Below are positions 1 to 9,368 of a stretch of DNA of 64,000 bases, one piece after another. The stretch is from Streptomyces luteolifulvus (lineage in GTDB: Bacteria; Actinomycetota; Actinomycetes; Streptomycetales; Streptomycetaceae): assembly GCF_008806595.1 (NCBI RefSeq), contig NZ_VZRB01000024.1, forward strand, positions 62,001 to 126,000, given 5' to 3'. A program made the translations under genes and the position numbers. A model generated the notes under the pieces. The model made no database searches. It saw only the letters and a program-made list of their open reading frames with translations, and was not told the origin of the DNA. Numbering within the stretch: position 1 is the stretch's first letter; the number at the start of each line of letters is the position of its first letter.

Positions 1-221
1 GCCGCTGAGCACGTCGTCAGCCAGTCCCCACCCCGTGTCGGGCCTCCGTAGTTTCACGGATGCCCTGGCCGATCGTGCGGGCCAATATGGGGAGGCTACG
101 AGCTATGTGATGGCCGTCAGTTGTGGACTACGGAGCACCACGAGCACGCCGACCCTGCGCTGGAAGGGAAAGGTCGCGACCGCTAGTCCCCGCCCACGAC
201 ATACCAAGTTGGAAGGAATCT

Positions 222-2069
222 ATGCGTTCCCGATCACTCCTCCGTTTCCGGCCTGTCCGGTCCATCGGCAGGGCGCTGTGCGCGGCGCTGTTAACCACCG
301 TGGCAGTGCTCAGCCCTGGACTCGCGGCCTCGGCCCCGAGCGTCGCCGCCACCGCCGACGATGTGGTCAGCAGCCACTGGATGGGCCTGGGCTACAACCA
401 GAACCCCCAGCCGCCGAACGGCACAAGCTGGAACCCCGCCGACTGGAATCGGATGGTGTCCCGCACCGATTACATGCAACCGGGCTTCGTCCGGGTCATG
501 TTCAACCTGCCCTGGTTCTGGAGCGGCACTGACGCCGGCGGCAGCTACGACTTCACCAGCGCCGCCTATCTGAACGCCGAGAAGGTGATCAAGCACTACG
601 TCGACGAAGGCGTACCGGTGGTCAGCGGGCTCTTCGGCATCGACAACCTGACCTATGCCTCGCCGAACACGGCCGCCATCCAGGCGACGCTGGTCAAGCA
701 TCTGCAGGCCGATGGCGCCGCGCCGAAGTACTGGGTCGGTGTCAACGAGCCCAACGTCGCCACCGGCCCGAAGTCGTACTCGTACGCCGACTGGCAAACC
801 GCGACGGCCGGCCTCGCGTCGGCGTTCGCCACCGCCGGGGTGGACACCACCAGAACGGTCATCTCCGGGGCCGACACCGCCGAGGCCGGCATCAGCTCCT
901 ACGACGGCGACCTCGGCCACCAGACGGCACCCACATGCAATGCCGGATGCAACTCCGCCCTGGTCTGGAAACTCGCCTCACTCAACACGTTCACCGCGCG
1001 GATCTACGCGGACAGCGCTACCGACACCGCGATCAATTTCCAGACCTCGTCGGACGGCACGACCTGGAAGAACCTGGCCGTCGCGCCACCGACGCCGGTC
1101 GCTCTGGTCACCGGCAAGAACGGAGGCGGCATGTGGAGCTACACCTACACCGCCTCCGGTATCACAGGCAGCAAGTACCTGCGCCTGTCGGTGGCCTCCT
1201 CGGCCCTTGAGCACACGGTCGGATCCATGCACCTCTCCAACAACAGCACGTCTGTGAACGATCCGCTCGACGACCTGACGCAGACACAGACCGCCCTGGA
1301 CACCGGCACCTGGAAGGGCAACAACTCTTGGTGGCTGCGCTCCGCGCAGAGCGGCCTGCTGGGAGCAAGCGAGGCCCACTTCTACAGCCAGGAGCTGTAC
1401 GGTGCAGCCCCGGAGTACGTCGAGCCGGTGATGAGCCGGGCGGTGTCCCAGATCCGCACGGCAGCACCGGACAGTCCGGTGTTGCTGGGGGAGACGGGCA
1501 TGAAGGCTCTCCAGTACCCGGACGGCAGGAAGGACTACCGCTTCGCTCTCGACACGACCCAGCCGCTGCGCATGGCGGATCTGGCCGTGCAGGAGGCCCG
1601 CAGCGGCGTCGACGGCGCGGCAGCCTGGTGCCTCGATGGCTATGCCTCGACCACGTTCTGCGGGATGTGGGGGAGGGGCAACGACGACCCCAATGAGGTG
1701 TCGGCCCACTCGACGGCCCTACGGCCGTGGTTCTACACCTGGAGTCTGCTGACGCGGTACCTGCCGACCGGGTCCACCATCCACGCGCCGGCCCAGCCGA
1801 CGGGCGTGCGTGTGCTGGCGGCACAACTGCCTGGCGGCGGCTGGACGTTCGTCCTCGTCAACCGTACGTCCGACACGCAGAAGGTGAGACTGAGCGAGCC
1901 GACCGGGTCGATCACCCTCAACAAATACCTCTACACGGACGGGGCCACCCCGAGCACGGACGCCAACGGCTTCCCCACGAAGGTCGGCACGCTGACGGCG
2001 AACTTCACCAGCGGACACGCGCTGACGGTGGGCGCCGACTCCGTCCTGGTGTTCACCACCGCGTCGTAG
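222..2069 (+). CDS. Secreted clan GH-A-like glycoside hydrolase
   Basis: This gene probably encodes an exported glycosidase acting on an extracellular polysaccharide; the substrate cannot be read. The 615-aa product starts with a signal peptide (Arg-rich start, hydrophobic stretch, Ala-rich end near residue 43). The TIM-barrel-like body has the NEP motif with candidate acid/base Glu176 and a GETG motif with candidate nucleophile Glu424. Between them, at about residues 235-345, lies a Thr/Ser-rich beta-sandwich-like segment resembling a carbohydrate-binding or discoidin fold. A C-terminal beta domain follows the barrel. The ATG at 222 is chosen because GGAAGGA precedes it; upstream in-frame starts have no ribosome site and no signal-peptide logic. 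The gene stands alone and is followed by a strong hairpin. GH5, GH39 or an unclassified clan-A family are all possible. Confidence 0.7.
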   Translation: MRSRSLLRFRPVRSIGRALCAALLTTVAVLSPGLAASAPSVAATADDVVSSHWMGLGYNQNPQPPNGTSWNPADWNRMVSRTDYMQPGFVRVMFNLPWFWSGTDAGGSYDFTSAAYLNAEKVIKHYVDEGVPVVSGLFGIDNLTYASPNTAAIQATLVKHLQADGAAPKYWVGVNEPNVATGPKSYSYADWQTATAGLASAFATAGVDTTRTVISGADTAEAGISSYDGDLGHQTAPTCNAGCNSALVWKLASLNTFTARIYADSATDTAINFQTSSDGTTWKNLAVAPPTPVALVTGKNGGGMWSYTYTASGITGSKYLRLSVASSALEHTVGSMHLSNNSTSVNDPLDDLTQTQTALDTGTWKGNNSWWLRSAQSGLLGASEAHFYSQELYGAAPEYVEPVMSRAVSQIRTAAPDSPVLLGETGMKALQYPDGRKDYRFALDTTQPLRMADLAVQEARSGVDGAAAWCLDGYASTTFCGMWGRGNDDPNEVSAHSTALRPWFYTWSLLTRYLPTGSTIHAPAQPTGVRVLAAQLPGGGWTFVLVNRTSDTQKVRLSEPTGSITLNKYLYTDGATPSTDANGFPTKVGTLTANFTSGHALTVGADSVLVFTTAS

Positions 2070-2102
2070 CAAGCTACCGACGACCAGAGGCTGATCGTCT
2101 GA

Positions 2103-2146
2103 GGGTGTCGGCAATGGCTGAGGTGGTTCGCTGATTGCCGACACCC
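2103..2146 (+). terminator. Intrinsic-type hairpin after the glycosidase
   Basis: A perfect 13-bp inverted repeat (GGGTGTCGGCAAT at 2103-2115 and its complement at 2134-2146) with an 18-nt loop lies 34 nt past the stop. It has no T-tract, as is usual in streptomycetes. Confidence 0.65.
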
Positions 2147-2453
2147 GGGCTCTCGCACACGCAGTCAGGCATCCCAGAGGGATCGCTTGCGAATTCCGGT
2201 CGGCCAGGGCCCCGCGTCAAGAGAGGGGCGCCCGCCTGCGCATCCGAACCAGCTCGTCCTCACCGTCGCTGTGAGCAGGGCCCAGGGTGAGGGTGAGGGA
2301 GCCGGTCTTCTTCACGCGCCCGTGGTGGCTCACGACCGTGGCGGGGATACGAGCCCCCTGTGTTCCGACCAAAGAGGCACTGACCAGCACGAAGGCCGTG
2401 GGCGAATGAGTCTGCTGCATCACGATGTCCGGCGGGAAGCGTTCGCGGTGGCG
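2147..2453. other. Intergenic stretch, no recognised gene
   Basis: The only candidate is a minus-strand open frame at 2217-2423 (68 aa). It has moderate codon bias, no clear ribosome site and no family I recognise, so I treat it as unassigned. Confidence 0.3.
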
Positions 2454-3452
2454 TCACACTTCCGGGACGCCATTTTCGACTGCCTGCCCGTGCGCGGGGA
2501 CACGCTTCGACTCCTTTCTGCACCTGCTCCTCGCTGCTGTCACTGCCCCGCTCGGGGCTGCCGCCTCGTCGTCGGCGGGAATGCCCAGGCGGTCGGCCAG
2601 GGTGGTGAGGGCCGTTCCCAGAGGGAGCGCGACCCGGGTGACGGCGTGCCGGTCGCCCCGAGTCGGGTCGTGGTTGACGATCAGCACCGGCTTCCCGGCC
2701 TGGGCCGCCTGGCGGACGAACCGGAGCCCCGACATCACCGTCAGTGAAGAGCCCAGGACCAGCAACGAGGCCGACTCACGGACCAGCTTGCGGCAGTGCT
2801 CGACCCGCTGCGGCGGAACGGCTTCGCCGAAGAACACCACGTCCGGTTTGAGGGTGCCGCCGCAGACCGTGCAGGACACCACGCGGAAGTCCTCTACCTG
2901 GTCGTCGGTGAGGTCGGCGTCACCGTCCGGGTTGATTCCGGCGGCCACCGGCTCGAAGCCCATATTGGCCTCTTCCAGCCGCCGAGCGAGTTGGCGGCGC
3001 GAGCTGAAGGTGCCGCAGGAAAGACAGACGACCCGGTCCAGGCTTCCGTGGAGTTCCACCACGGCCTCACTGCCGGCGGCCTGGTGCAGGCCGTCGACGT
3101 TCTGGGTGACCACACCCGAGAGCAGGCCATGCCGCCCGAACGCGGCCACGGCCCGGTGCCCGGCGTTGGGGCGGGCGCGGCCGAAGGTGCGCCAGCCGAG
3201 GTGGCTGCGCGCCCAGTACCGGCGTCGGGCCTGGGCGCTGGCGGTGAAGTCCTGGTAGGTCATCGGAGTGTGCCGGGTAAGGCTCCCGCCCTCGCCCCGG
3301 TAGTCGGGGATACCCGACTCCGTGGAGATGCCCGCCCCGCTGAGCACCAGCACCCCGCCGGTGCTCAGCGCATCGGTGACCGGCTCCAGATCCGTGGTGC
3401 CCGGCGGCAGGTCCTCGGTGGGAGTCCAGCTCAGGGTGGGGCGCATGCGCAT
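2454..3452 (-). CDS. Sir2 family NAD-dependent protein deacylase
   Basis: The product is a sirtuin that removes acyl groups from lysines using NAD+, yielding nicotinamide and O-acyl-ADP-ribose in the cytoplasm. In the 332-aa protein the NAD-binding GAGIS motif is at 39-43, TQNVDGLH at 116-123, the catalytic His at 135 (HGS), and the zinc ligands are Cys143, Cys146, Cys194 and Cys197. A GSSL motif and an NHD segment complete the Rossmann core. The last 40 residues are a basic tail outside the domain. The start may be this ATG or the second Met three codons in. It appears monocistronic; targets cannot be inferred from the neighbours. Confidence 0.92.
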   Translation of the reverse strand: MRMRPTLSWTPTEDLPPGTTDLEPVTDALSTGGVLVLSGAGISTESGIPDYRGEGGSLTRHTPMTYQDFTASAQARRRYWARSHLGWRTFGRARPNAGHRAVAAFGRHGLLSGVVTQNVDGLHQAAGSEAVVELHGSLDRVVCLSCGTFSSRRQLARRLEEANMGFEPVAAGINPDGDADLTDDQVEDFRVVSCTVCGGTLKPDVVFFGEAVPPQRVEHCRKLVRESASLLVLGSSLTVMSGLRFVRQAAQAGKPVLIVNHDPTRGDRHAVTRVALPLGTALTTLADRLGIPADDEAAAPSGAVTAARSRCRKESKRVPAHGQAVENGVPEV

Positions 3453-3705
3453 GCCGCCAGGGTACGGAACTAGCGGTCACCGCCCGCTTCCGCGATGACG
3501 CCGTTGGTTCGGCGCGGGGACATCCCGGGCGTGCGTGAGCCGGGGCGGCTCCGGCCGGGTGGCCCTTTCGCCGGTCCGGTCACCGCGGGGCGTCCGAGGA
3601 GCCCGACAGGGCGACGGTCTGGAAACGCGGGGGCCCGCGGTGCCGAGGCCGGCCGCTATGGGCCGTTCATCCGCCCGGTACTGCTTGGGATCAGCCCGGC
3701 GAGGG

Positions 3706-3924
3706 CTACCCGACGGTTGTTGCGGTGCAGGTCAGCAGACGCAGGGCGGGGGCCGAGACGATTTGGATGTGCGGGACATCGGGGAGCTGGACGTTGATGA
3801 AGCCTCCCTCGATCGCGAAGTGGATGTCGTCGGCGCGGTCGATACGGCCGCCGTCGGCGTCGGTGAGGGTGTAGCCGGCGATGAGCTCGATGGAGCCCGT
3901 GCGCCAGTTGGGGTTCACGTTCAC
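3706..3924 (-). CDS. Small hypothetical protein coupled to the AhpD-like gene
   Basis: This 72-aa protein begins with GTG inside the stop of the upstream peroxidase gene (GTGA overlap at 3921-3924), so translation is probably coupled. The sequence is rich in beta-strand formers and acidic turns, with no signal peptide or membrane segment. I do not recognise its family. Its position suggests an accessory role to the peroxidase under the same TetR control. Confidence 0.55.
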   Translation of the reverse strand: MNVNPNWRTGSIELIAGYTLTDADGGRIDRADDIHFAIEGGFINVQLPDVPHIQIVSAPALRLLTCTATTVG

Positions 3925-4442
3925 GCGGCGACCTCCGGGAAGTCCAGCTCGGGCTGGGCCAGGTGGTTGAAGAGGTTCGAGAGGGTGTTGAGCGCGATGT
4001 GGGCGACGATCTCGGCCAGTTCGGCGTGGGTCACCCCGGCCTCTCGGGCAGCGGCCAGCGCCCTGTCCTCGACCCGCCCTGAAGTGTGGATGATCTCGCG
4101 GGCCAGGTGCAGCACCGCGTCAGCGTGCGGGTCGTTGTCGTCGGACGCCTCACGGGTGCGGACCAGCTCGGCGTCGGTCATGCCGAGCTTGCGTCCTCGC
4201 AGGGTGTGGGCGCTGACGCAGTAGGTGCAGTGGTTTTCCTGCGCCACCAGAAGCGCCAGCTGTTCACGGAGCCGGACGCGCAATGCGCCGCGGGTGAGGT
4301 GGTCACGCATGGCCAGGTAGCCGGCGAGCGCGGCCGGGCCGTTGGCAAGCGCCGCATAGAGATTGGGCACGCGGCCGAGCTGCTGGCGGGTCTTGTCGAG
4401 TAGTCCTGCGGGGTCTTCGGTGAGCTGCGGAATACGTGGCAT
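3921..4442 (-). CDS. AhpD-like carboxymuconolactone decarboxylase family peroxidase
   Basis: The 173-aa protein belongs to the AhpD/CMD all-helical fold. The redox motif CxxCxxxH is complete (Cys72, Cys75, His79), the signature of alkylhydroperoxidase AhpD-like thiol enzymes rather than lactone decarboxylases. It likely reduces organic peroxides or related electrophiles in the cytoplasm. The ATG at 4442 is chosen because GGAGG stands 6 nt upstream; the longer frame would run through the operator repeats. It forms an operon with the 72-aa gene and is divergent from a TetR regulator, with two operator copies next to its start, so derepression by an inducer is likely. Confidence 0.88.
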   Translation of the reverse strand: MPRIPQLTEDPAGLLDKTRQQLGRVPNLYAALANGPAALAGYLAMRDHLTRGALRVRLREQLALLVAQENHCTYCVSAHTLRGRKLGMTDAELVRTREASDDNDPHADAVLHLAREIIHTSGRVEDRALAAAREAGVTHAELAEIVAHIALNTLSNLFNHLAQPELDFPEVAA

Positions 4443-4457
4443 GGTCGACCTCCAAAT

Positions 4458-4500
4458 GGTACTGATCGGTTCCGTCTTCAGGACGGTACTGATCGGTTCC
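4458..4500. promoter_or_regulatory. Two TetR-type operators in the divergent region
   Basis: The 16-bp sequence GGTACTGATCGGTTCC occurs twice, at 4458-4473 and 4485-4500, 27 bp apart. Each copy is an imperfect palindrome centred on GATC. They fill the gap between the peroxidase and TetR starts, so they are the likely binding sites of that regulator. Confidence 0.8.
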
Positions 4501-4532
4501 ATTTTTTGTCAAGTTCGGGATAAGCTGCGGTC

Positions 4533-5084
4533 ATGGCCACCAAAGCCCGCGAACGCCTCCTCGAGACCGCTGAGGAACTCTTCTACGCCGAAGGCATCCG
4601 AGCTGTCGGAGTGGAGCGCATCCTGGCCGAGTCCGGAGTCGGCCGCGCCTCCTTCTACCGCCATTTCGCAAGCAAGGACGACCTCGTCGTGGCCGTACTC
4701 CAACGACGCGACGAGGCCTGGCGCGCCTGGCTGGCGGAGAGGGTGGACGCGCTCGGCGGAGAACCGCTGGATGTGTTCAACGCGCTGGCCGAGCGGTTCA
4801 CACGAGCCGACTTCCGCGGCTGCGCCTTCATCAACACCATGGCCGAGACCGCCGACACCGAAAGCGGCGCCTACCGGGTCGCGGCGGAGCACAAGGAGCG
4901 TGTCACGACGTACGTCGCGGGTCTGCTCGCCCAGAACGGCCATGCGGCACCCGACGAACTCGCGCGGCGGTTCGTGCTGCTGATGGACGGGGCCATTGTC
5001 ACCGCACTGCGGGAACGCACGCCCGCTGCGGCGAACGAGGCGTGCACCCTGGCGGCCGCCATGCTCACCAGCGACAGGCCCTGA
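4533..5084 (+). CDS. TetR/AcrR family transcriptional regulator
   Basis: This 183-aa one-component repressor carries an N-terminal TetR helix-turn-helix: the ERLLETAEELFYAEG helix, then the recognition region ending in ASFYRHFASKDDL at about residues 30-46. The C-terminal ligand-binding part is helical and contains a Cys near residue 93 (GCAFINT). It is divergent from the AhpD-like gene, and the duplicated 16-bp palindromes between them point to autoregulation and control of the peroxidase. The ligand is unknown; a reactive electrophile or peroxide would fit the target. Confidence 0.9.
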   Translation: MATKARERLLETAEELFYAEGIRAVGVERILAESGVGRASFYRHFASKDDLVVAVLQRRDEAWRAWLAERVDALGGEPLDVFNALAERFTRADFRGCAFINTMAETADTESGAYRVAAEHKERVTTYVAGLLAQNGHAAPDELARRFVLLMDGAIVTALRERTPAAANEACTLAAAMLTSDRP

Positions 5085-5332
5085 ACGCATTCCTGCGCCC
5101 GCCGCTCTCCAGGAACCCCGGGGCACCGAACCAGGGGCGGCAGTACGGCGAAGGAGGGGCCAGGATGTCGGCCCCCCTCAGCCCTCGGTCTCGGGCCGCG
5201 CGCGAGCGGCGAGGCTCCAGCCAGGGGGCGGCGGGGATCGTACGCCACCCCCGCAGGTGCGGCGCTATTCTTCCCGATCATGGACGCCTCGTGGGCTGAG
5301 CACTTCGACCTGATCGACGTTCAGCCCCAGAT

Positions 5333-5482
5333 GAGTGGGGCCAGGTCTTCGGCGACGAGGTCCTGGCCACCGCGATCCTCGACCGCCTTCTGCACCACTG
5401 CGAGGTCGTCTCGATCAACGGCAACAGCTACCGGCTCAAGAACTGGCTCCAGGCCATCGAGCGGGACACCGACGTGGCCTGA
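5333..5482 (+). pseudogene. C-terminal remnant of an IS21-type IstB helper ATPase
   Basis: These 49 codons match the conserved end of IstB: FGDEVLATAILDRLLHH, then SINGNSYRLKN and a stop. No start, Walker motifs or partner istA gene is present, so this is a scar of a lost IS21-family element. It lies between the TetR gene and the carboxylase. Confidence 0.75.
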
Positions 5483-5559
5483 GCAGTGGTGCGCACAACT
5501 TCGCACTCGGTGGTGCACTCAGGCGAGTACGCGGACACCTCCCCCAGGGAGGGGAACAG

Positions 5560-8500
5560 TCAACAGGTGTCAATGCCGGGTCGGCGTTTGCTGTGGGTCC
5601 ACTGGTCTCGTGGCGGTGCCGGCCTCGCGAAAAGACCGGCGGCGATGACTGCTCGTGTCTCGGCCGGGTCGATCACGTCGTCGATCTCCAGGTGGCGTGC
5701 GGTGTTGACCGCGCTGCCCTGCTGGTAGCCGAGGGCGACGAGCCCGTCGAACTGGCGTTGCCGTTCTGCTGGGTCGCTGATGTCCGCGAGGAAGTCTCGT
5801 GCGCCGAGCCGTACTGCGCCCTCGATGCCCATGCCGCCGAACTCGCCGGTCGGCCAGCTTACGGTCATCGCGGTGTTGTGGAAGCTGCCTGCCGCCATGG
5901 CCATGGCTCCCAGACCGTACGCTTTGCGGAGGACGACCGTGAGGATGGGCACGGTCATGTTCCCGCCGAGGACGAATAGACGAGAGAAGTGCCGTACGGC
6001 TGCTTGTTTCTCGGACTCCGGCCCGACCATGAATCCCGGGGTGTCGCACAGGGACACGACGGGCAGTGAGTGGGCGTCGCAGAGTTGAAGGAACCGGGCG
6101 ATCTTGTCCGCGGCCTGGGTGTTGATGGCGCCGCCACCCGCCGACGGCTGGTTGGCGATGACGCCGACCGGCTTGCCGTCCAGACGAGCGAGTGCGGTGA
6201 CGGCTGCCGGGCCGAATCCCGCGCGCAGTTCCAGGACCGAGCCGACGTCGAACAACCCGGCCAGGACCTTCCGCACGTCGTAGACGTGCTTGCGGTTCTC
6301 GGGAACGACGTGGCGCAGTGCTCGTTGATCGGGCACCTCGAACCTCGTCAGGTTTCCCTGGAAGTAACTCAGGTACCGGCGCGCGACCGCCGCTGCCTCG
6401 GCTTCGTCCGCCACGGGAAGGTCCACCACGCCGTTGCGGCTCTGTACGGTGATGGGGCCGACTTCCTCGGGTGTGAAGGTGCCGAGGCCGCCACCTTCGA
6501 TCATCGCCGGCCCGCCCATGCCGATCGTGGAATCTTTCGTGGCGATGACGATGTCGCAGGTGCCCAGAAGGGCGGCGTTGCCGGCGAAGCACCTGCCGGC
6601 TGCGATGCCGACGGTGGGGACCGTACCGCTCAGCCGGCCCATGGCGACGAACGTCGTCAAATGAAGCCCTGCCACGACGGGCACGTCGCTGTCATTGGGC
6701 CTACCGCCTCCGCCTTCTGCGAACAAGATCACCGGATGCCGTTGCTGATAAGCGATCTGCAGGAGGCGGTCGGTTTTGCGGTGGTTGTAGTAGCCCTGAG
6801 TGCCGGCCATTACGGTGTAGTCGTAGGCCAGGACGGCGCAGGTCGAGCGGTCGGCGCCGAAGAATTCACCGTTGATGCGTCCCAGGCCGGTGATGATGCC
6901 GTCTGCCGGGGATTTGACCTCCAGGTCGGCCAGTTCACGTCGGTTGCGCTGAGCGGCGACCGCCAAACCGCCGTATTCGATGAGCAGGCCGTCGTCGGTC
7001 ACGGCGTCGATGTTCTCGCGGGCAGTGCGTTGCCCGTTCCGGCGCCGCTTGGCGACGGCGTCCGGTCGGGCCTCGTCGAATCGGCGGTGCCGCAGTTCCA
7101 GCAGTGCCTCCAGATCGGGCCGAAGGTGGTCGAGGTCGGTGGACGTGCCGTCGTCATCCGCCTCCTTGGTTACGTCCTCGGTCAGGTCCAGGCCGACAAG
7201 GATGTCGCCCTCGGTCACCGTTTCGTCGGGCGAGACCGCGACGGCGGTGACCACACCCGCTGCGGGTGCCTGGACCGGATACTGCATCTTCATGGCCTCG
7301 ATGGTGAACAGCGCGTCGCCGCGCCCGACAGCCTGTCCCGGGGTCACGTCGACCGCGGTGATCAAACCGCCCAGGGGAGCGCGGACGGCGTGGTTGCCGG
7401 ACAGGTCGCTTTCCTTCTTGCCGGGAAGGGCATCGGCCGGTGGTTGAGGGGATGCTTCGAGCTGGGCGGCCCGTTGCAACAGCGCCGCGGCGTTTCGCTC
7501 GACCCATGAGGTGTCGCAGACGCCGGCGGCGAAGTCCGGGTGCGCGAGGACTGCTCTCTGGAGACCCACGTTGGTGCGGACACCTTCGATGCGGCTCTCG
7601 GCAAGGGCATGGGAGGCGAGTCTTATGGCTGCCTCGGGTTTGGTGGCATGGGTCACCACCTTTGCCAGCAGGGAGTCGTAGCGAGGATTGAGTGTGAGAC
7701 CGCGGTAGCCTGCCGCCTCGACACGCACACCGGCGCCAGTCGCCGTCTCGAACTCGGTGAGTGTTCCCGTGGAAGGGATGACCTCGCCGCGGGACCGCAT
7801 CTCCTCCGCGTTGATCCGGACCTGGACGGCGTGACCCCGTGGAGTTGGCACGTCGGGCTGCTCCAGCCGCAGGTCCGCCAGGGAGGCGCCGGCGACGAGC
7901 TGCAATTGGAGGGCGACCAGGTCGACACCGAGCACCTCCTCGGTGACGGTGTGCTCCACCTGCAGACGGGGATTGGTCTCGATGAAATAGAAGCTGCCGT
8001 TCGGCTGTGCGAGGAACTCGACGGTGGCTATGCCGACCACGCGGGCCGCTGCGCCCAGGCGGACGGCCGTCTCCAGCATCCGCGAGCGTGACTCGCCGGC
8101 GAGGACCCTGCTCGGGGCCGCCTCGATGAGCTTCTGGTGGCGCCGCTGGATGCTGCAGTCCCGGTCCCACAGATGGGCCACTTGCCCGTGTCGGTCGCCG
8201 ACCAGTTGCACTTCGACGTGATGGGCGCGGGGGAGAAAACGCTCGATGTACAGGTCACCGTTTCCGAAAGCCTGGCGGGCCTCGACCGCGCATTCCGTGA
8301 ACGCCCGCTCGACCTCGGCCCGGGTGCGCGCCACGCGCACACCGCGGCCACCGCCGCCGTGTACGGCCTTGATGACGACGGCTGCGTCGAGGCCCAGCTC
8401 GTCGGCCTCGCGGTCCCAGAAGGACAGCATCTCGGAGGCTTCGGTCGGGCGGTGGGTGCCCGGCAGCACTGGTACGGCGGTGTCCGCGGCCAATCCGCGC

Positions 8501-8868
8501 GCGCGGGCCTTGTCCCCGAAGAGCTCCAAGGTCTCGGCAGCGGGGCCGACCATCAGGACACCCGCGTCCTGGCAGGCCCGGGCGAGCTCCGGGCTTTCGG
8601 ACAGGAAGCCGTATCCCGGGTGGAGTGCGTCCGCCCCTGAAACGACGGCAGCCTCCACCACCGCGTCGATGTCCAGGTAGGCGGCGGGGCCCGTGCCCGC
8701 CAGCGCTTGGAGCTCGTCGCAGCGCCGTACGTGCAGGGATGCCTGGTCGTCGGCCGAGCACACGCCCACTGTCGCAATCCCCAAGGTCCGGCCTGCTCTG
8801 AAGACACGGCAGGCCACCTCTCCACGATTGGCGACCAGGAGCTTTCGAATGGGGGAGGCGGAGGTCAT
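5560..8868 (-). CDS. Fused acyl-CoA carboxylase (BC-BCCP-CT)
   Basis: This 1102-aa protein joins all functions of a biotin-dependent carboxylase. The biotin carboxylase with its ATP-grasp core (KAVHGGGGRGVR, and ETNPRLQVEHTVTEE) fills residues 1 to about 450. The biotinyl domain follows, with EAMKMQ and biotin-lysine Lys527. A carboxyltransferase with both crotonase-like halves occupies about 600-1090. It should carboxylate a short acyl-CoA (acetyl-, propionyl- or another) to the malonyl-CoA type product. Most streptomycete ACC/PCC enzymes have separate subunits, so the single-chain form is less usual and may serve a specialised pathway. The ATG at 8868 has GGAAGG upstream; the frame stays open 85 codons further but without domain content. 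Confidence 0.88.
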   Translation of the reverse strand: MTSASPIRKLLVANRGEVACRVFRAGRTLGIATVGVCSADDQASLHVRRCDELQALAGTGPAAYLDIDAVVEAAVVSGADALHPGYGFLSESPELARACQDAGVLMVGPAAETLELFGDKARARGLAADTAVPVLPGTHRPTEASEMLSFWDREADELGLDAAVVIKAVHGGGGRGVRVARTRAEVERAFTECAVEARQAFGNGDLYIERFLPRAHHVEVQLVGDRHGQVAHLWDRDCSIQRRHQKLIEAAPSRVLAGESRSRMLETAVRLGAAARVVGIATVEFLAQPNGSFYFIETNPRLQVEHTVTEEVLGVDLVALQLQLVAGASLADLRLEQPDVPTPRGHAVQVRINAEEMRSRGEVIPSTGTLTEFETATGAGVRVEAAGYRGLTLNPRYDSLLAKVVTHATKPEAAIRLASHALAESRIEGVRTNVGLQRAVLAHPDFAAGVCDTSWVERNAAALLQRAAQLEASPQPPADALPGKKESDLSGNHAVRAPLGGLITAVDVTPGQAVGRGDALFTIEAMKMQYPVQAPAAGVVTAVAVSPDETVTEGDILVGLDLTEDVTKEADDDGTSTDLDHLRPDLEALLELRHRRFDEARPDAVAKRRRNGQRTARENIDAVTDDGLLIEYGGLAVAAQRNRRELADLEVKSPADGIITGLGRINGEFFGADRSTCAVLAYDYTVMAGTQGYYNHRKTDRLLQIAYQQRHPVILFAEGGGGRPNDSDVPVVAGLHLTTFVAMGRLSGTVPTVGIAAGRCFAGNAALLGTCDIVIATKDSTIGMGGPAMIEGGGLGTFTPEEVGPITVQSRNGVVDLPVADEAEAAAVARRYLSYFQGNLTRFEVPDQRALRHVVPENRKHVYDVRKVLAGLFDVGSVLELRAGFGPAAVTALARLDGKPVGVIANQPSAGGGAINTQAADKIARFLQLCDAHSLPVVSLCDTPGFMVGPESEKQAAVRHFSRLFVLGGNMTVPILTVVLRKAYGLGAMAMAAGSFHNTAMTVSWPTGEFGGMGIEGAVRLGARDFLADISDPAERQRQFDGLVALGYQQGSAVNTARHLEIDDVIDPAETRAVIAAGLFARPAPPRDQWTHSKRRPGIDTC

Positions 8869-9368
8869 GCCTTCCCACCCTCGGGTTTGGGTGCACCCAC
8901 CGGGCGAGTGGCCAGACGGATTTGGCGGTTGGTCGCAGACATCGCGCCTCCTGTCGTTTACGGCTCGCCGCAGCGTACCGACCAGTAGGTATGGTGCGAA
9001 GTGTGGGATCCGCCACAGTAGTTGACTGCTCGCAGCCAGGTCGGGGTGGCCGCTCCAGTCCGGGACCTCGCTGGCGGGCGCGGTCGCGGGCACTCCGTCG
9101 TCGCGGACCGAGCGGGCGGTCATACGCCACCAGTGACCTGCGTAACGGCTCAGGGTGCCTACCGCGCCGTTTCCTCGACCTCCTCAGACGAACGACCTCG
9201 AACCCGCCTGCCTGGGCGGAGCGCGCCGGGGGCGATCACAGCAGGCCCGCCGGCGGGCCTCAGTCCGGGAGCGACTCCGGTCCACCCTGCGGGATGCGGA
9301 TCGGAAGCGGAGCACCACAATGAGTCTTGTCCGCTATGTCCATTCCATGCCGAGTGGCGGAGGTAACC
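8869..9368. other. Region between the carboxylase and amphi-Trp genes
   Basis: No convincing gene is seen here. It must hold the divergent promoters of the carboxylase (minus) and the amphi-Trp gene (plus), but no clear palindrome or promoter could be picked by eye. Confidence 0.4.

Noticed and set aside
6070..7509. A 479-aa plus-strand frame
   Set aside because: It is antisense to the carboxylase, whose domains fully explain the region.
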